64,000 nt of DNA, taken from Neolewinella marina. Its GTDB lineage: Bacteria > Bacteroidota > Bacteroidia > Chitinophagales > Saprospiraceae. Numbering within the stretch: position 1 is the first letter of the stretch; each line of letters begins with the position of its first letter. Positions 39,401 through 47,198 of the stretch are shown one piece after another. The notes beneath the pieces are model-generated. The model searched no databases. It had not been told where the DNA came from and saw only the letters and a list, made by a program, of their open reading frames with translations. Location of the stretch: the NCBI RefSeq assembly GCF_002631205.1, contig NZ_PDLO01000010.1:56914-120913 (forward strand), written 5' to 3'. The position numbers and the translations under genes were made by a program.

Positions 39401-40574
39401 AGCCTCCCGCTTCGCCCCCACCCTGAACCCCATCCTACTGGTTGGTGCCGACCGCCAGGAGATCATCGATAACGTAGGTCCCTACGACCTGCTGGTGGTA
39501 AGCTACGGCCTGCTGCCCTTCGAGGGTGAGGCCCTGGCCCAGAAGCGCTTCGGCACCATCGTCCTGGACGAAGCCCAGGCCATCAAGAACCGCGGTACCA
39601 AACGCAGCCAGATCGCCATGCAGCTGCAGGGCGACTTCCGCGTGGCCACCACCGGTACCCCCATCGAGAACCACCTGGGCGAGCTCTGGAACCTCTTCAC
39701 CTTCCTGAACCCGGGGCTGCTGGGCTCCTTCCAGCGCTTCAACGAGAAGTACACCGTACCGATCACCCGGAACAACGACAACGAGCGCCGGCAGCAGCTG
39801 CGGCGCCTCATCCAGCCCTTCATTCTGCGCCGCCGCAAGGAAGAGGTACTGGAGGAGCTGCCCCCGAAAACGGAGGTCACCCTCACCGTCGAGCTTTCCC
39901 AGCCCGAACGCGCCTTCTACGAAGCCCTGCGGCAACACGCCCTGGAAAGCATCGACGAGAGCGACGGGCCGAACCGCCGTTTCCAGATCCTGGCCGAGCT
40001 CATGAAGCTGCGGCAGGCCGCTTGCCACCCCAAGCTGGTGAACCCCGACGTCGACATCTCCAGCAGCAAGCTGGAACTGCTCGCCGAAACCGTACAGGAA
40101 TTGCGGGAAAACGGCCACAAGGCACTGATCTTCAGCCAGTTCGTACGCCACCTAAAGATTGTGGAGGCCTGGGCCATCGAGAACAACGTACCCTACCAGT
40201 ACCTCGACGGCAGCACCCCCGGCGCCAAGCGCGACGAGGCCGTGCAGGCCTTCCAGCGTGGTGAGGGCGACATCTTCCTCATCAGCCTCAAGGCGGGCGG
40301 TACCGGCCTAACCCTTACGGCGGCCGACTACGTCCTCCACCTCGACCCCTGGTGGAACCCCGCCGTGGAGGACCAGGCCAGCGACCGCGCCCACCGGATC
40401 GGGCAGCAGCGACCCGTTACGGTCTACCGCTTCGTATCCGAGAACACCATCGAGGAAAAAATCGTCAAATTGCACGCCGAGAAACGCGATCTGGCCGACA
40501 GCCTGCTAGCCGGTACCGAACAGAGCGGCAGCCTGAGTGCCGATGACCTCCTAGACCTGATCAAGCATGGATAA
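36438..40574 (+). CDS. SNF2-family DEAD/DEAH box helicase
   Basis: 1378 residues. The last 470 hold the SNF2 ATPase: LRPYQLDGFRWL, Walker A DDMGLGKTIQ, DEAQ box LDEAQAIKN, TGTPIENHLGELW, and the helicase C domain with LIFSQFVRHL, LISLKAGGTGLTLTAADYVLHLDPWWNPAVEDQ split over motifs V and VI (DRAHRIGQ). The N-terminal 900 residues have helical, TPR-like character followed by a region without a recognised family. Such proteins remodel protein-DNA complexes. The stop overlaps the pgl start by 8 bases. Confidence 0.92.
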   Translation: MNGALRAAWKNLSTTDRDVATAMSIVYEERSVLDLSRLLNKIGMAPPPGESRFTHADTEQIVHRLYEQGILIKQSDHGWRINPRHSEAIMRQASRRPDFSVLVNEIRRELPYKTYWQPSSPHALMREIRIAFYLQNEAGFDRLQRETENFYPDQARTGVFIDPLFAEFDPRWVENLLPAWQEINLRNAFRRALVAMEPLDTLVEFLEQHEKIREPESGPLRELLAEAFVLQGAWSRLQLWADLETAEWRSSANHLIYHVLRDEDEIAQDLIEEVRKGYRREYENKYPAHLAGYLYLLSLLRNGGVKSAEIIGHHLENLDPVQNLRLGGTYLVFKALHAYLRNDEDAQAVAQQGLDRMEANAFARTFHALFRLWTDSSTEAPSDAYLQELETFREQAQDSGYQWVEMEITRVLSLRHPDTDAREAYATRAQQLSDQLRIYSLADAMPRIEPWERALEVLVGMGTPDRNHEKRSKKTSRFVWFVDFEKRELEPREQTLSKGGSWSKGRKVALKRVKQGDVEGMTPQDVAVAKAIEEDYSRYHPNGSYTINYEEALLALVGHPHLYLSKNSAIGVELVRRNPQLLIEETNNRLHLRFAQDFTGTGVQVVKETPTRYQVIEVNDGHNLIHRQIGAGLEIPKRARHRLLEVARNLSKFTEVQNTLAGVIDDLDETKADSRTYVHLLPIGETFKVEFFVRPLPEEDQYFKPGRGRNKVISDVDGHRRLAERDLSREIERAEGVILDCPTLQKLVHRDYEWQVDEVEDCLNILLELQPLRALDRIILEHPRGERIKLIGSVDFSDLSLGVKESAGWFDVEGSLAVDDNQVISFRELIDKVSQNEQSNFIQLSEGQYVALTEQLRRKLREMEGLMTQKGDGMQLHPLATGILDDVADQLGAFEADIAWRESLQRIQSVNHTIARVPSTFRAELRPYQLDGFRWLMRLADWGVGACLADDMGLGKTIQALAMMQARAEEGPALVIAPASVTRNWMREASRFAPTLNPILLVGADRQEIIDNVGPYDLLVVSYGLLPFEGEALAQKRFGTIVLDEAQAIKNRGTKRSQIAMQLQGDFRVATTGTPIENHLGELWNLFTFLNPGLLGSFQRFNEKYTVPITRNNDNERRQQLRRLIQPFILRRRKEEVLEELPPKTEVTLTVELSQPERAFYEALRQHALESIDESDGPNRRFQILAELMKLRQAACHPKLVNPDVDISSSKLELLAETVQELRENGHKALIFSQFVRHLKIVEAWAIENNVPYQYLDGSTPGAKRDEAVQAFQRGEGDIFLISLKAGGTGLTLTAADYVLHLDPWWNPAVEDQASDRAHRIGQQRPVTVYRFVSENTIEEKIVKLHAEKRDLADSLLAGTEQSGSLSADDLLDLIKHG

Positions 40575-41310
40575 ACCCACCCCCCGACCCCACCTCCACG
40601 TATACGACGACGGCCCGGCCGTGGCCCGCGCCTTCGCCGACCACCTGGTCGAGAAACTGCGGCAGCAGCCCGAAGGCCCCCTCTTCTGGGCGCTGTCCGG
40701 TGGATCCACCCCCAAGCTGCTGTTCAAGCTGCTGGCGGAGGAGTACGGAGAGAAAATCGACTGGTCGCGCCTCCACTTCTTCTGGGGCGACGACCGCATG
40801 GTGCCCTACAACGACCCCGAAAGCAACTATGGCGAGGTAAAGAGCCTGCTGTTCGACCACGTAGCGGTAGTGGAAGACCAGATCCACCCCGTGCCCACCG
40901 ATCTGCCCGCCGAAGAAGCCGCCGAGGCATACGCGGCCACCATCACCGAACTGCTGCCCCAGAACTCCGACGGACTGCCCATCTTCGACATCAATATGCT
41001 GGGCATGGGCGGCGACGGCCACACGGCCTCCATCTTCCCCGACAGCATGGAGCTCCTCACCGACGACCGTGTCTGCGCCGTGGCCAAGCACCCGGAAAGC
41101 GGTCAGCTGCGGGTTACCCTTACCGGTCCCGTAATCAACGCCTCCGATGAGGTGGTCTTCCTGGTCACCGGCGGCTCCAAAACGGAGCGGGTAGCCCAGA
41201 TCCTGAACGACACCCCCGAAGGGGAACAGTTCCCGGCCGCTCACATCCGCCCCACCTCGGGCAATCTCCACTGGTTCATGGACCGGGACGCGGCAAAGGA
41301 GGTGAAGTAG
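40567..41310 (+). CDS. pgl: 6-phosphogluconolactonase
   Basis: 247 residues, SOL/DevB type. LFWALSGGSTPKLLFKLL near the N-terminus, the HFFWGDDRMVPYNDPESNY block and the signature GMGGDGHTASIFP are all present. It hydrolyses 6-phosphogluconolactone in the oxidative pentose-phosphate pathway. The start overlaps the helicase gene by 8 bases, indicating translational coupling. zwf and gnd are not in the window. Confidence 0.95.
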   Translation: MDKPTPRPHLHVYDDGPAVARAFADHLVEKLRQQPEGPLFWALSGGSTPKLLFKLLAEEYGEKIDWSRLHFFWGDDRMVPYNDPESNYGEVKSLLFDHVAVVEDQIHPVPTDLPAEEAAEAYAATITELLPQNSDGLPIFDINMLGMGGDGHTASIFPDSMELLTDDRVCAVAKHPESGQLRVTLTGPVINASDEVVFLVTGGSKTERVAQILNDTPEGEQFPAAHIRPTSGNLHWFMDRDAAKEVK

Positions 41311-41502
41311 TAGAAGTATTGGGCCATTTCCGCCACAAATATTGTTCCTCCCCACAAATATTGGGTTAAAAGGGCCTTTTGCAGCAATAAATACGGATAT
41401 ACGGAAACCGACCCGGGTAAATGCCCGTAGGTTAGGGTGTAATAGCTCGCCGCCACCCAGGTACGGCGGGTGCCATTCCTAGCCATATTAACCCGATATC
41501 CC

Positions 41503-42084
41503 ATGCTAAAGACACTTCGACTCCTCCCCCTGTTTGCCCTGCTGCTGGTGTTCACCGCCTGCGAAAAAGAAGAATACACCATTGCCGAGCCGCAATCGCA
41601 ATCACTGAAGGGCGGAGACCTCGCCAAAGCCCACAAATCCAAGGACCGCTACGTAGCCGACCTGTCCAGCCTGAACGGTTCCGGCGTTATGGGGCAGGCT
41701 ACCCTCACTCTGGAGGACGGCATGCTCACCGTCCACATCGAAGCCTCGGGCATGGTACCCGACGTAGCCCACGCCCAGCATATTCACGGCCACATGGACA
41801 GCCCCCGGGCCAGCGTATGCCCACCCCCCGCCGCCGACACCAACAACGACGGAATGATCTCGGTAGGTGAAGGGGCCCCCTTCTACGGCGGCATCCTGCT
41901 TGCCCTGACCCCCTTCCCGGTCGCCGATGCCAGCGGCAACATCGACTACACCAACACCTTTGAGTACACCGGCGACCTCGGCCAGCTGCAGAAGCGGGCC
42001 ATCGTCCTCCACGGCGGCAACTTCGGCGGTGACTTCATCCCCAGCCTGCCCGTAGCTTGCGGCAAGATCTCGGTGAAGAAGTAG
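41503..42084 (+). CDS. CHRD domain lipoprotein
   Basis: 193 residues from ATG 41503. A lipoprotein signal ends at Cys18 or so (LLLVFTACEKEE). A CHRD-like domain covers about 50-190: SGVMGQATLTLEDGMLTVHIEASGM split by HAQHIHGHMD, which is a His-rich motif, then DTNNDGMISVGEG, an EF-hand-like calcium-binding loop, and a C-terminal beta part with LPVACG. Exported to the periplasmic side or surface; function unknown. It has its own terminator downstream. Confidence 0.85.
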   Translation: MLKTLRLLPLFALLLVFTACEKEEYTIAEPQSQSLKGGDLAKAHKSKDRYVADLSSLNGSGVMGQATLTLEDGMLTVHIEASGMVPDVAHAQHIHGHMDSPRASVCPPPAADTNNDGMISVGEGAPFYGGILLALTPFPVADASGNIDYTNTFEYTGDLGQLQKRAIVLHGGNFGGDFIPSLPVACGKISVKK

Positions 42085-42134
42085 GTCCCACCCTACCCCC
42101 GGGGTAATCCACCCCAAAAACCAATACGCCGATC

Positions 42135-42175
42135 GGGCGGTTACGGATAATGCCCGTAGCCGCCCTTTCTTTTTT
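42135..42175 (+). terminator. Intrinsic terminator of the CHRD gene
   Basis: GGGCGGTTACGG pairs with CCGTAGCCGCCC with a single internal mismatch and a short loop, followed by TTTCTTTTTT (42166-42175): a strong rightward terminator. Confidence 0.85.
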
Positions 42176-42185
42176 CGGTTTGCGC

Positions 42186-42193
42186 TACCTTTG
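42186..42193 (+). promoter_or_regulatory. Predicted -7 element of the small membrane protein gene
   Basis: TACCTTTG is a perfect TAnnTTTG, 19 bases before the ATG at 42213 and directly after the upstream terminator. Confidence 0.5.
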
Positions 42194-42212
42194 TGCCACA
42201 AATTTGTACCCC

Positions 42213-42395
42213 ATGACCTCCCAAAAGGCCGTTTCCGCCACCGACCAGCCCCACACCAGTACCAAGAACTACTGGATCTACTTCCTGATCTCGATGGTGA
42301 TCTTCTTTTTGATGCTCATCTTCCTGAACCAGTGGTTCTGGGTAGCCATGCCCTTCATGCTGACCTTCCTGGTCATGGCCCTGGGGTATATGTAA
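42213..42395 (+). CDS. Small two-helix membrane protein, hypothetical
   Basis: 60 residues from ATG 42213. A polar N-terminus of about 20 residues is followed by two closely spaced hydrophobic helices (IYFLISMVIFFLMLIFL and VAMPFMLTFLVMAL). Its own predicted promoter and a terminator upstream support a real gene. No family recognised. A repeat region begins right after the stop. Confidence 0.65.
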   Translation: MTSQKAVSATDQPHTSTKNYWIYFLISMVIFFLMLIFLNQWFWVAMPFMLTFLVMALGYM

Positions 42396-42966
42396 GGCCG
42401 AGGCCTTTTAGGCCGAGGGGCTCCGTTGTTTTGGCGCGCCATGCCCTTCGCACTTCGTGCTACAGACATGGCTTGGGGTTTTACGTCCCTTCCAGGGCCG
42501 GCTGTTCCTAATCCGTTCGCGATTTCCTTCGCTCGCCATGCCCTGCGGGCTGCGCGCTACAGACATGGCTTGGGGTTTAACGTCCCTTCCAGGGCCGTTT
42601 GCTCCTCATTATTTGCGCTTTAAGGTCGAGGTCTTGCAGGCCGAGGGGTTCCGGTGGTTTAGCGGAACGTTTCTTTACGCTATGCCCTGTGCGTCATAAC
42701 CCATGCTCGCCATGCCCTTCGCACTTCGTGCTACAGACATGGCTTGGGGTTTGACGTCCCTTCCAGGGCCGTTTGCTCCTCATTATTTGCGCTGTAACGT
42801 CGAGGCCTTGTAGGCCGAGGGGCTCCGTTGTTTTCGCGGAACTTTTGATTACGCTATGCCCTGTGCGTCATAACCCGTTGCGCGCCATGCCCTGCGGGCT
42901 GCGCGCTACAGACATGGCTTGGGGTTTGACGTCCCTTCCAGGGCCGTTATGTGGCGGGGATAATCC
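42396..42966. repeat. Intergenic region with four copies of a 63-bp hairpin repeat in two alternating variants
   Basis: Copies lie at 42438-42500, 42535-42597, 42709-42771 and 42884-42946. Each starts GCCATG, has an inner hairpin, then CATGGC, a constant TTGGGGTTT and CGTCCCTTCCAGGGCCG. Copies 1 and 3 carry TTCGCACTTCGTGC, copies 2 and 4 TGCGGGCTGCGCGC, an ABAB order. Between copies 2, 3 and 4 lies a further shared stretch (TTTGCTCCTCATTATTTGCGC, GTCGAGG..GGCCGAGG), giving a period of about 175 bases. No protein-coding gene is supported here. Confidence 0.85.
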
Positions 42967-43602
42967 CTAATACTGCAGGTACATCACCTCCTTTTCGGAG
43001 AAGAAGTCTTCGGAGAACCACTTATCGATGGGGTATTCCTCGACGTAGGCGCCTTTGGGGAGGGCGGAGAGTTCCTGTTTGAGGCCGCGGCCTTTCAGGG
43101 CGAGGATGCCGTTGGGCAGGCCGTGGCGCTGTTTGTCGGCAATGAGGCGCAGGCTCCAGGCGGCAAGCTGATCGATTTTGGCCACGGCGCGGGTGACCAC
43201 GAAATCGTAGGCGGGGCGTTTCAGTTCCTCGGCGCGCTTCTGTTCGGCGCGGCAGTTCTTGAGGCCGAGGGCGGAGATGACCTCCTGGCACACCCGGATC
43301 TTCTTGGCGGTACCGTCGATGAGGTGGAAATCGGCTTCGGGGAACAGGATGGCCAGGGGGATGCCCGGGAACCCGCCGCCGGTACCCAGGTCCAGCACCC
43401 GCGCTCCGGCGCGAAACTGGATGACCTTGGCGATGGCCAGGGAATGCAGCACGTGGTGGACGTAGAGGTTATCAATGTCCTTGCGGCTGATGACGTTAAT
43501 CTTGGCGTTCCAGTCGCGGTAGAGGCCGTCCAGGGCGGCAAACTGCTCGCGCTGCCGCTCGCTGAGGTTGGGAAAGTAGGAAAAAATGACGTCTGCTGAC
43601 AT
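42967..43602 (-). CDS. rsmG: 16S rRNA (guanine(527)-N(7))-methyltransferase
   Basis: 211 residues from MSADVIFSYFPNLS; a longer frame exists but adds non-conserved sequence. RsmG features: WNAKINVISRKD, HHVLHSLAI, the SAM-binding motif VLDLGTGGGFPGIPLA, LIDGTAKKIRVC and VVTRAVAKI. It methylates G527 of 16S rRNA; loss gives low-level streptomycin resistance. It is the second gene of a short leftward unit behind the RluA-type synthase, 23 bases apart. rsmG often lies near the origin in bacteria. Confidence 0.95.
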   Translation of the reverse strand: MSADVIFSYFPNLSERQREQFAALDGLYRDWNAKINVISRKDIDNLYVHHVLHSLAIAKVIQFRAGARVLDLGTGGGFPGIPLAILFPEADFHLIDGTAKKIRVCQEVISALGLKNCRAEQKRAEELKRPAYDFVVTRAVAKIDQLAAWSLRLIADKQRHGLPNGILALKGRGLKQELSALPKGAYVEEYPIDKWFSEDFFSEKEVMYLQY

Positions 43603-43625
43603 AGATCGGGAAGCTGCCGGCCGCA

Positions 43626-44336
43626 CTAGGCCTTGGCGGGGAGTTTGTCGATGATTTCGGTGAAGGCCTGCCACACGGGCTCCTCGGGCAGGGGCGCCTG
43701 CAGGGTGACGCGGGAACCGCTGATGGGATGGTCGAAGGCCAGGGTGAAGGCGTGGAGGTCGATGGTCTTGTCTGGATTGCCGCGCTTGAAGCCGTACTTC
43801 TCGTCGCCCCGCAGCGGACTGCCGATGGCACCCAGCTGGGCCCGGATCTGGTGTTTGCGGCCCGTCACGAGCTTGATCTCGAGGAGGTGGTAGCGGTCGC
43901 TGCTCCCCAGGTAACGGTAGCGGAGTTCGGCCCGCTTGGCGGCCTGGTCCGACTGGTCGACGACCTCAGAGCTGTTGCCTTTCGCTTCCCGGATGAAGTG
44001 GACCAGGGTGGCCTCGTCCTCCGCGGGGCGCTCGCCCACGATGGCCAGGTAGGTCTTCTCGATGGTGCGCGCCTGGAACTGCTCCGACACGCTGGCCTGG
44101 GCCGACGGCTTCTTCCCGAAGAGCACCACCCCGGAAACTGGCCGGTCGAGGCGGTGAATGGGGTACAGGTCGTGGTGGGCGTAGGCAGCGCCGATCTGCA
44201 GGAGGTTGGCGCTCCCCTTCTTATCGGGTACCACGGCCAGTCCGGCGGGCTTGTTGAAGGCGATCAGCTGGTTGTCCTTGTAGAGAACCCAGTCGCCCGG
44301 GCGGCCGGGGAAATGTTGCTTGGGAGTGGCGGGCAT
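43626..44336 (-). CDS. RluA-family pseudouridine synthase
   Basis: 236 residues from MPATPKQH. The catalytic motif HRLDRPVSGVVLF carries the active Asp; N-terminal NQLIAFNKPAGLAVVP and C-terminal KLVTGRKHQIRAQL and SPLRGDEKYG complete the RluA pattern. There is no S4 domain. It isomerises uridine in rRNA or tRNA; the exact site cannot be read. Upstream of rsmG in one unit. Confidence 0.9.
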   Translation of the reverse strand: MPATPKQHFPGRPGDWVLYKDNQLIAFNKPAGLAVVPDKKGSANLLQIGAAYAHHDLYPIHRLDRPVSGVVLFGKKPSAQASVSEQFQARTIEKTYLAIVGERPAEDEATLVHFIREAKGNSSEVVDQSDQAAKRAELRYRYLGSSDRYHLLEIKLVTGRKHQIRAQLGAIGSPLRGDEKYGFKRGNPDKTIDLHAFTLAFDHPISGSRVTLQAPLPEEPVWQAFTEIIDKLPAKA

Positions 44337-44858
44337 GGAAGGGGAGTTGTGGAAGCCGGTGGCTTTTTGCAAAGGTACGTACTTCGTAGGTCGAGGCCCC
44401 TACGGCCGGCCCGTCATCCGATGTTGACCGACGCAGGATTAACGGGCTGAGGGCCTCCAGGCCCGATTGTTTTGTCACCACAGAGGCGCAGAGGTACACG
44501 GAGAAATTGCTGGTCCAGGCCGGCCCGTCATCAGATGTTGACCGACGCAGGAGGGAATCATCTGATGTCTTAGCCGGCCGGTGGCATTTACCATTTACCA
44601 GGTACCATTTCCAATGTACCATTTGCGTGGCCGCTCGCTCCGCTCGTTTTTACCGCGGATGGCGCAGATTTCGTTTCGCAGATTCCGCGGATTTCTCTGT
44701 TCGCTTCGCTCGCACCAACGGGCTGAGGGCCTCCAGGCCCGATTGTTTTGTCACCACAAAGGCACTGAGGTGCACGGAGAAATTCCTTATCCAGGCCGGC
44801 CCGTCATCCGATGTTGACCGACGCAGGAGGGAATCATCGGATGTCTTAGCCGGCCCCC
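44337..44858. repeat. Intergenic repeat region: 139-bp direct repeat with a covarying hairpin, plus a truncated copy
   Basis: Two near-identical 139-base copies lie at 44441-44579 and 44717-44855, and the left half of the hairpin alone at 44404-44439. Each copy ends in a hairpin: outer arms GGCCGGC/GCCGGCC (44518-44524 with 44573-44579; 44794-44800 with 44849-44855) and inner arms CATCAGATG/CATCTGATG in copy 1 and CATCCGATG/CATCGGATG in copy 2. The left part contains a CACCACAGAGGCGCAGAGG-type string. Between the copies are ACCATTT-type short repeats and two CGCGGAT/GCAGATT-type strings. No gene is seen. Confidence 0.9.
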
Positions 44859-45026
44859 CTACTTCACCTCCTCGTAATCGATATAATCGTCGTGGTCCTC
44901 CTTCGGGGTGATGTCGATCTTGTCGTGGGGCTTGGGCCCGCGGCCGACCTGCTGCTGCATGCGGGAATACCACTGGTAACCGCGGTAGGCGAAGTAGATC
45001 AGGGCGATGGTGAAGATGAAATCCAT
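44859..45026 (-). CDS. DUF4834-like small membrane-anchored protein
   Basis: 55 residues from MDFIFTIALIYFAYRGYQW. One N-terminal helix, a basic middle (MQQQVGRGPKPHDK) and an acidic end in DDYIDYEEVK, the hallmark of DUF4834 proteins in Bacteroidota. Function unknown. The stop is 4 bases from the edge of the 139-bp repeat, which could serve as its terminator. Confidence 0.7.
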   Translation of the reverse strand: MDFIFTIALIYFAYRGYQWYSRMQQQVGRGPKPHDKIDITPKEDHDDYIDYEEVK

Positions 45027-45094
45027 AGTACAAAGGTAATCCCGGCGCAACGACCGGTGTAATTTTCGGGCAGACTATCTGACGCCCGGCAGAC

Positions 45095-46510
45095 TCACAG
45101 CCACCGGTGCAGCCTTTCGACGAGCCGGCGGACCCGGTCGGTGTAGGGCGGGTAGACTACGGAGAGGTCGAAGAACTTCCGCTCCAGTACCGAGCGCTCG
45201 TTGCAAAAACCAACCCAGCCATGATACCCAAAACTCTTCCCGATGCCACTGTTGTTCACCCCGCCGAAGGGTAATGCAGGATTCCCCTGGGAAAGAAAGA
45301 ATTCGTTCACCATGGTGCCCCCGGCGCTGGTCTCGGCGAGGAAGCGGCGGATGAAATTGCGGTCGTTCGCCTGGAGGTAAAAGGCCAGCGGCTTCGGCAA
45401 TCCGTGGATGACCGCCAGGGCCTCCTCCGGCGTGCGGTAGGTGAGAACGGGCAGGATGGGACCGAAGATTTCCTCCCGCATGATGCGCATGGCCGGGGTC
45501 ACCCGGGTGAGGATGGTGGGGGCAAAGTAGCGGTCGGCCGCGTCGTGCTGCCCGCCCGCCGCGGTGGTAGCGCCGGCGGTGAGGGCTTCGGCGAGCAGAC
45601 CGCTCAGGTGGTCGTGCTGCCTGCGGTTAACGATGCGGGCCAGGCTGTTCGAGGCCCGGGGGTCGGAGCCGTAGTAGTCGTGCAGGGCTTCCGTAAGCGC
45701 CCTTACGTAGTTGGCGGCGATGCTTTCGTGGACGAGCAGGTAGTCGGGGGCCGTGCAGGTCTGTCCGGCGTTGAAGAATTTGCCCCAGGCCACGTTGCGG
45801 GCCGACTTATGGATGTCCACGTCCGGGGCCACCACGCAGGGCGATTTGCCGCCGAGCTCCAGGGTCACGCTGCTCAGGTTTTCCGCGGCGGCGGCCATCA
45901 CTTTCTTGCCCACGGCCGGACTGCCGGTGAAGAAGATGTGGTCGAAGGGCAGCCGCGTCAGGGCGGCGGCGGTATCGGCCTCCCCCTCCACTACCGTCAC
46001 CTCGTGGGGGTCGTAGAGTTCCTCCACCATGCGTTTCAGGTAGGCCGTGGTGGCCGGACTGGCCTCCGAAGGCTTCAGTACCACCGGACAGCCCGCCGCC
46101 ATGGCGTAGAGCAGGGGTACCACGGCCAGGTTGAAGGGGTAGTTCCAGGGCGAGAGGATCAGCACGCAGCCCTTGGGCTCGTAGTAGATGTAGTTCACCG
46201 TGCCCGCCATGCTCAGGGGGGTGGCCACGCGGCGGGGCTCCATCCACCGCTGGAGGTGTTGGCAGATGTACTTGATGTGGCCGTGTACGGCACCGACCTC
46301 GCTGAGGAGGCTCTCCACCGCCGGTTTGCCGAGGTCGCTGGACAGGGCCCGGACGAGCCGCTGCCGGTGGTCGTCGTTCCCGAGGTAGGTGGCTATCCTT
46401 TCCAGCTTCGCCTTCCGTTCGTCCACGCTGCTGCGGGCGAGCGCGGGTGCCCGGGAACGCTGCTGCGCCAAAAGGTCGTGGTAGGGTAAAGGGGGCCGGG
46501 CCGTATCCAT
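45095..46510 (-). CDS. Aldehyde dehydrogenase family protein (ALDH3-like)
   Basis: 471 residues from MDTARPPLPY; the longer frame upstream is basic and unlike the family. Catalytic Cys lies in FFNAGQTCTAPDYLLV, the general base Glu in TLELGGKSP, and the NAD-binding FFTGSPAVGKKVM and ILSPWNYPFNL are present. Short length, an AGQTC motif and C-terminal PFGGVNNSGIGKSFGYHG fit class 3 NAD(P)-dependent aldehyde dehydrogenases that oxidise medium or long-chain aldehydes. Monocistronic as far as can be seen, and divergent from the DUF421 gene. Confidence 0.93.
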   Translation of the reverse strand: MDTARPPLPYHDLLAQQRSRAPALARSSVDERKAKLERIATYLGNDDHRQRLVRALSSDLGKPAVESLLSEVGAVHGHIKYICQHLQRWMEPRRVATPLSMAGTVNYIYYEPKGCVLILSPWNYPFNLAVVPLLYAMAAGCPVVLKPSEASPATTAYLKRMVEELYDPHEVTVVEGEADTAAALTRLPFDHIFFTGSPAVGKKVMAAAAENLSSVTLELGGKSPCVVAPDVDIHKSARNVAWGKFFNAGQTCTAPDYLLVHESIAANYVRALTEALHDYYGSDPRASNSLARIVNRRQHDHLSGLLAEALTAGATTAAGGQHDAADRYFAPTILTRVTPAMRIMREEIFGPILPVLTYRTPEEALAVIHGLPKPLAFYLQANDRNFIRRFLAETSAGGTMVNEFFLSQGNPALPFGGVNNSGIGKSFGYHGWVGFCNERSVLERKFFDLSVVYPPYTDRVRRLVERLHRWL

Positions 46511-46598
46511 AGGCTGAGAACGGCCACGGGAGCCGCGCGGTTTCGGGGGGAACATCGATTTCCTCGGGGCGTTATGCCCAACAAAGCAACCGCTAGCC

Positions 46599-47153
46599 AT
46601 GGATTTCTCCGAGATGTTCTACCAGGACTGGACCGGTCTGCTGCGCACCCTTATCGTGGGGACGCTGGGGTACATCTTCATCGTCTTCTCCCTGCGCATC
46701 TCCGGCAACCGCACCCTCTCCAAACTCAACGCCTTCGACCTGGCCATCTCCGTGGCCTTCGGCTCCACCTTCGCTTCCATGCTGCTCTCGGAAGACGTGG
46801 CCCTGGCCGAAGGCATGCTGGCCATCGCCCTGCTGTGTTTTCTGCAGTACGCCCTGGCCTTCCTGTCCGTCCGCTCCCGTTGGTTCGCTAAACTGGTCCG
46901 TTCCGAACCCGTCCTCCTGGTGCGTCACGGCGAGATGCTCATCCAGGCCATCCACGACGCCCGCCTCACCAAACGCGAGCTCTTGGCCGTAGCCCGCTCC
47001 CATGGCCACCGCGACCTGAGCGACATCGACCTCATCATCCTGGAATCCGACGGCGGCTTCTCCGTCATCGGCAAGCAGAACGACGGCGCCAACGAGGAAG
47101 AGGAGAACGACGACGGGGAGGACGATGACAGTCCGGAGCCGGTTGGTTCCTGA
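46599..47153 (+). CDS. DUF421 domain-containing membrane protein (YetF-like)
   Basis: 184 residues. Two to three N-terminal membrane helices (about 13-90) are followed by a cytosolic alpha/beta domain (PVLLVRHGEMLIQAIHDARLTKRELLAVARSHGHRDLSDIDLIILESDGGFSVI, read in parts), the DUF421 pattern. The tail is very acidic (EEEENDDGEDDD). Function unknown; homologues in sporulating bacteria affect germination. Confidence 0.85.
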   Translation: MDFSEMFYQDWTGLLRTLIVGTLGYIFIVFSLRISGNRTLSKLNAFDLAISVAFGSTFASMLLSEDVALAEGMLAIALLCFLQYALAFLSVRSRWFAKLVRSEPVLLVRHGEMLIQAIHDARLTKRELLAVARSHGHRDLSDIDLIILESDGGFSVIGKQNDGANEEEENDDGEDDDSPEPVGS

Positions 47154-47198
47154 GGGGAAAAGGCGTCCTCGAGTTTTTCCATTGAGCCCCTACCCTAT

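Noticed and set aside
42396..42966. CRISPR-like array
   Set aside because: Repeats are 63 bases with irregular spacing (97, 174, 175) and the intervals are themselves related; no cas genes nearby.
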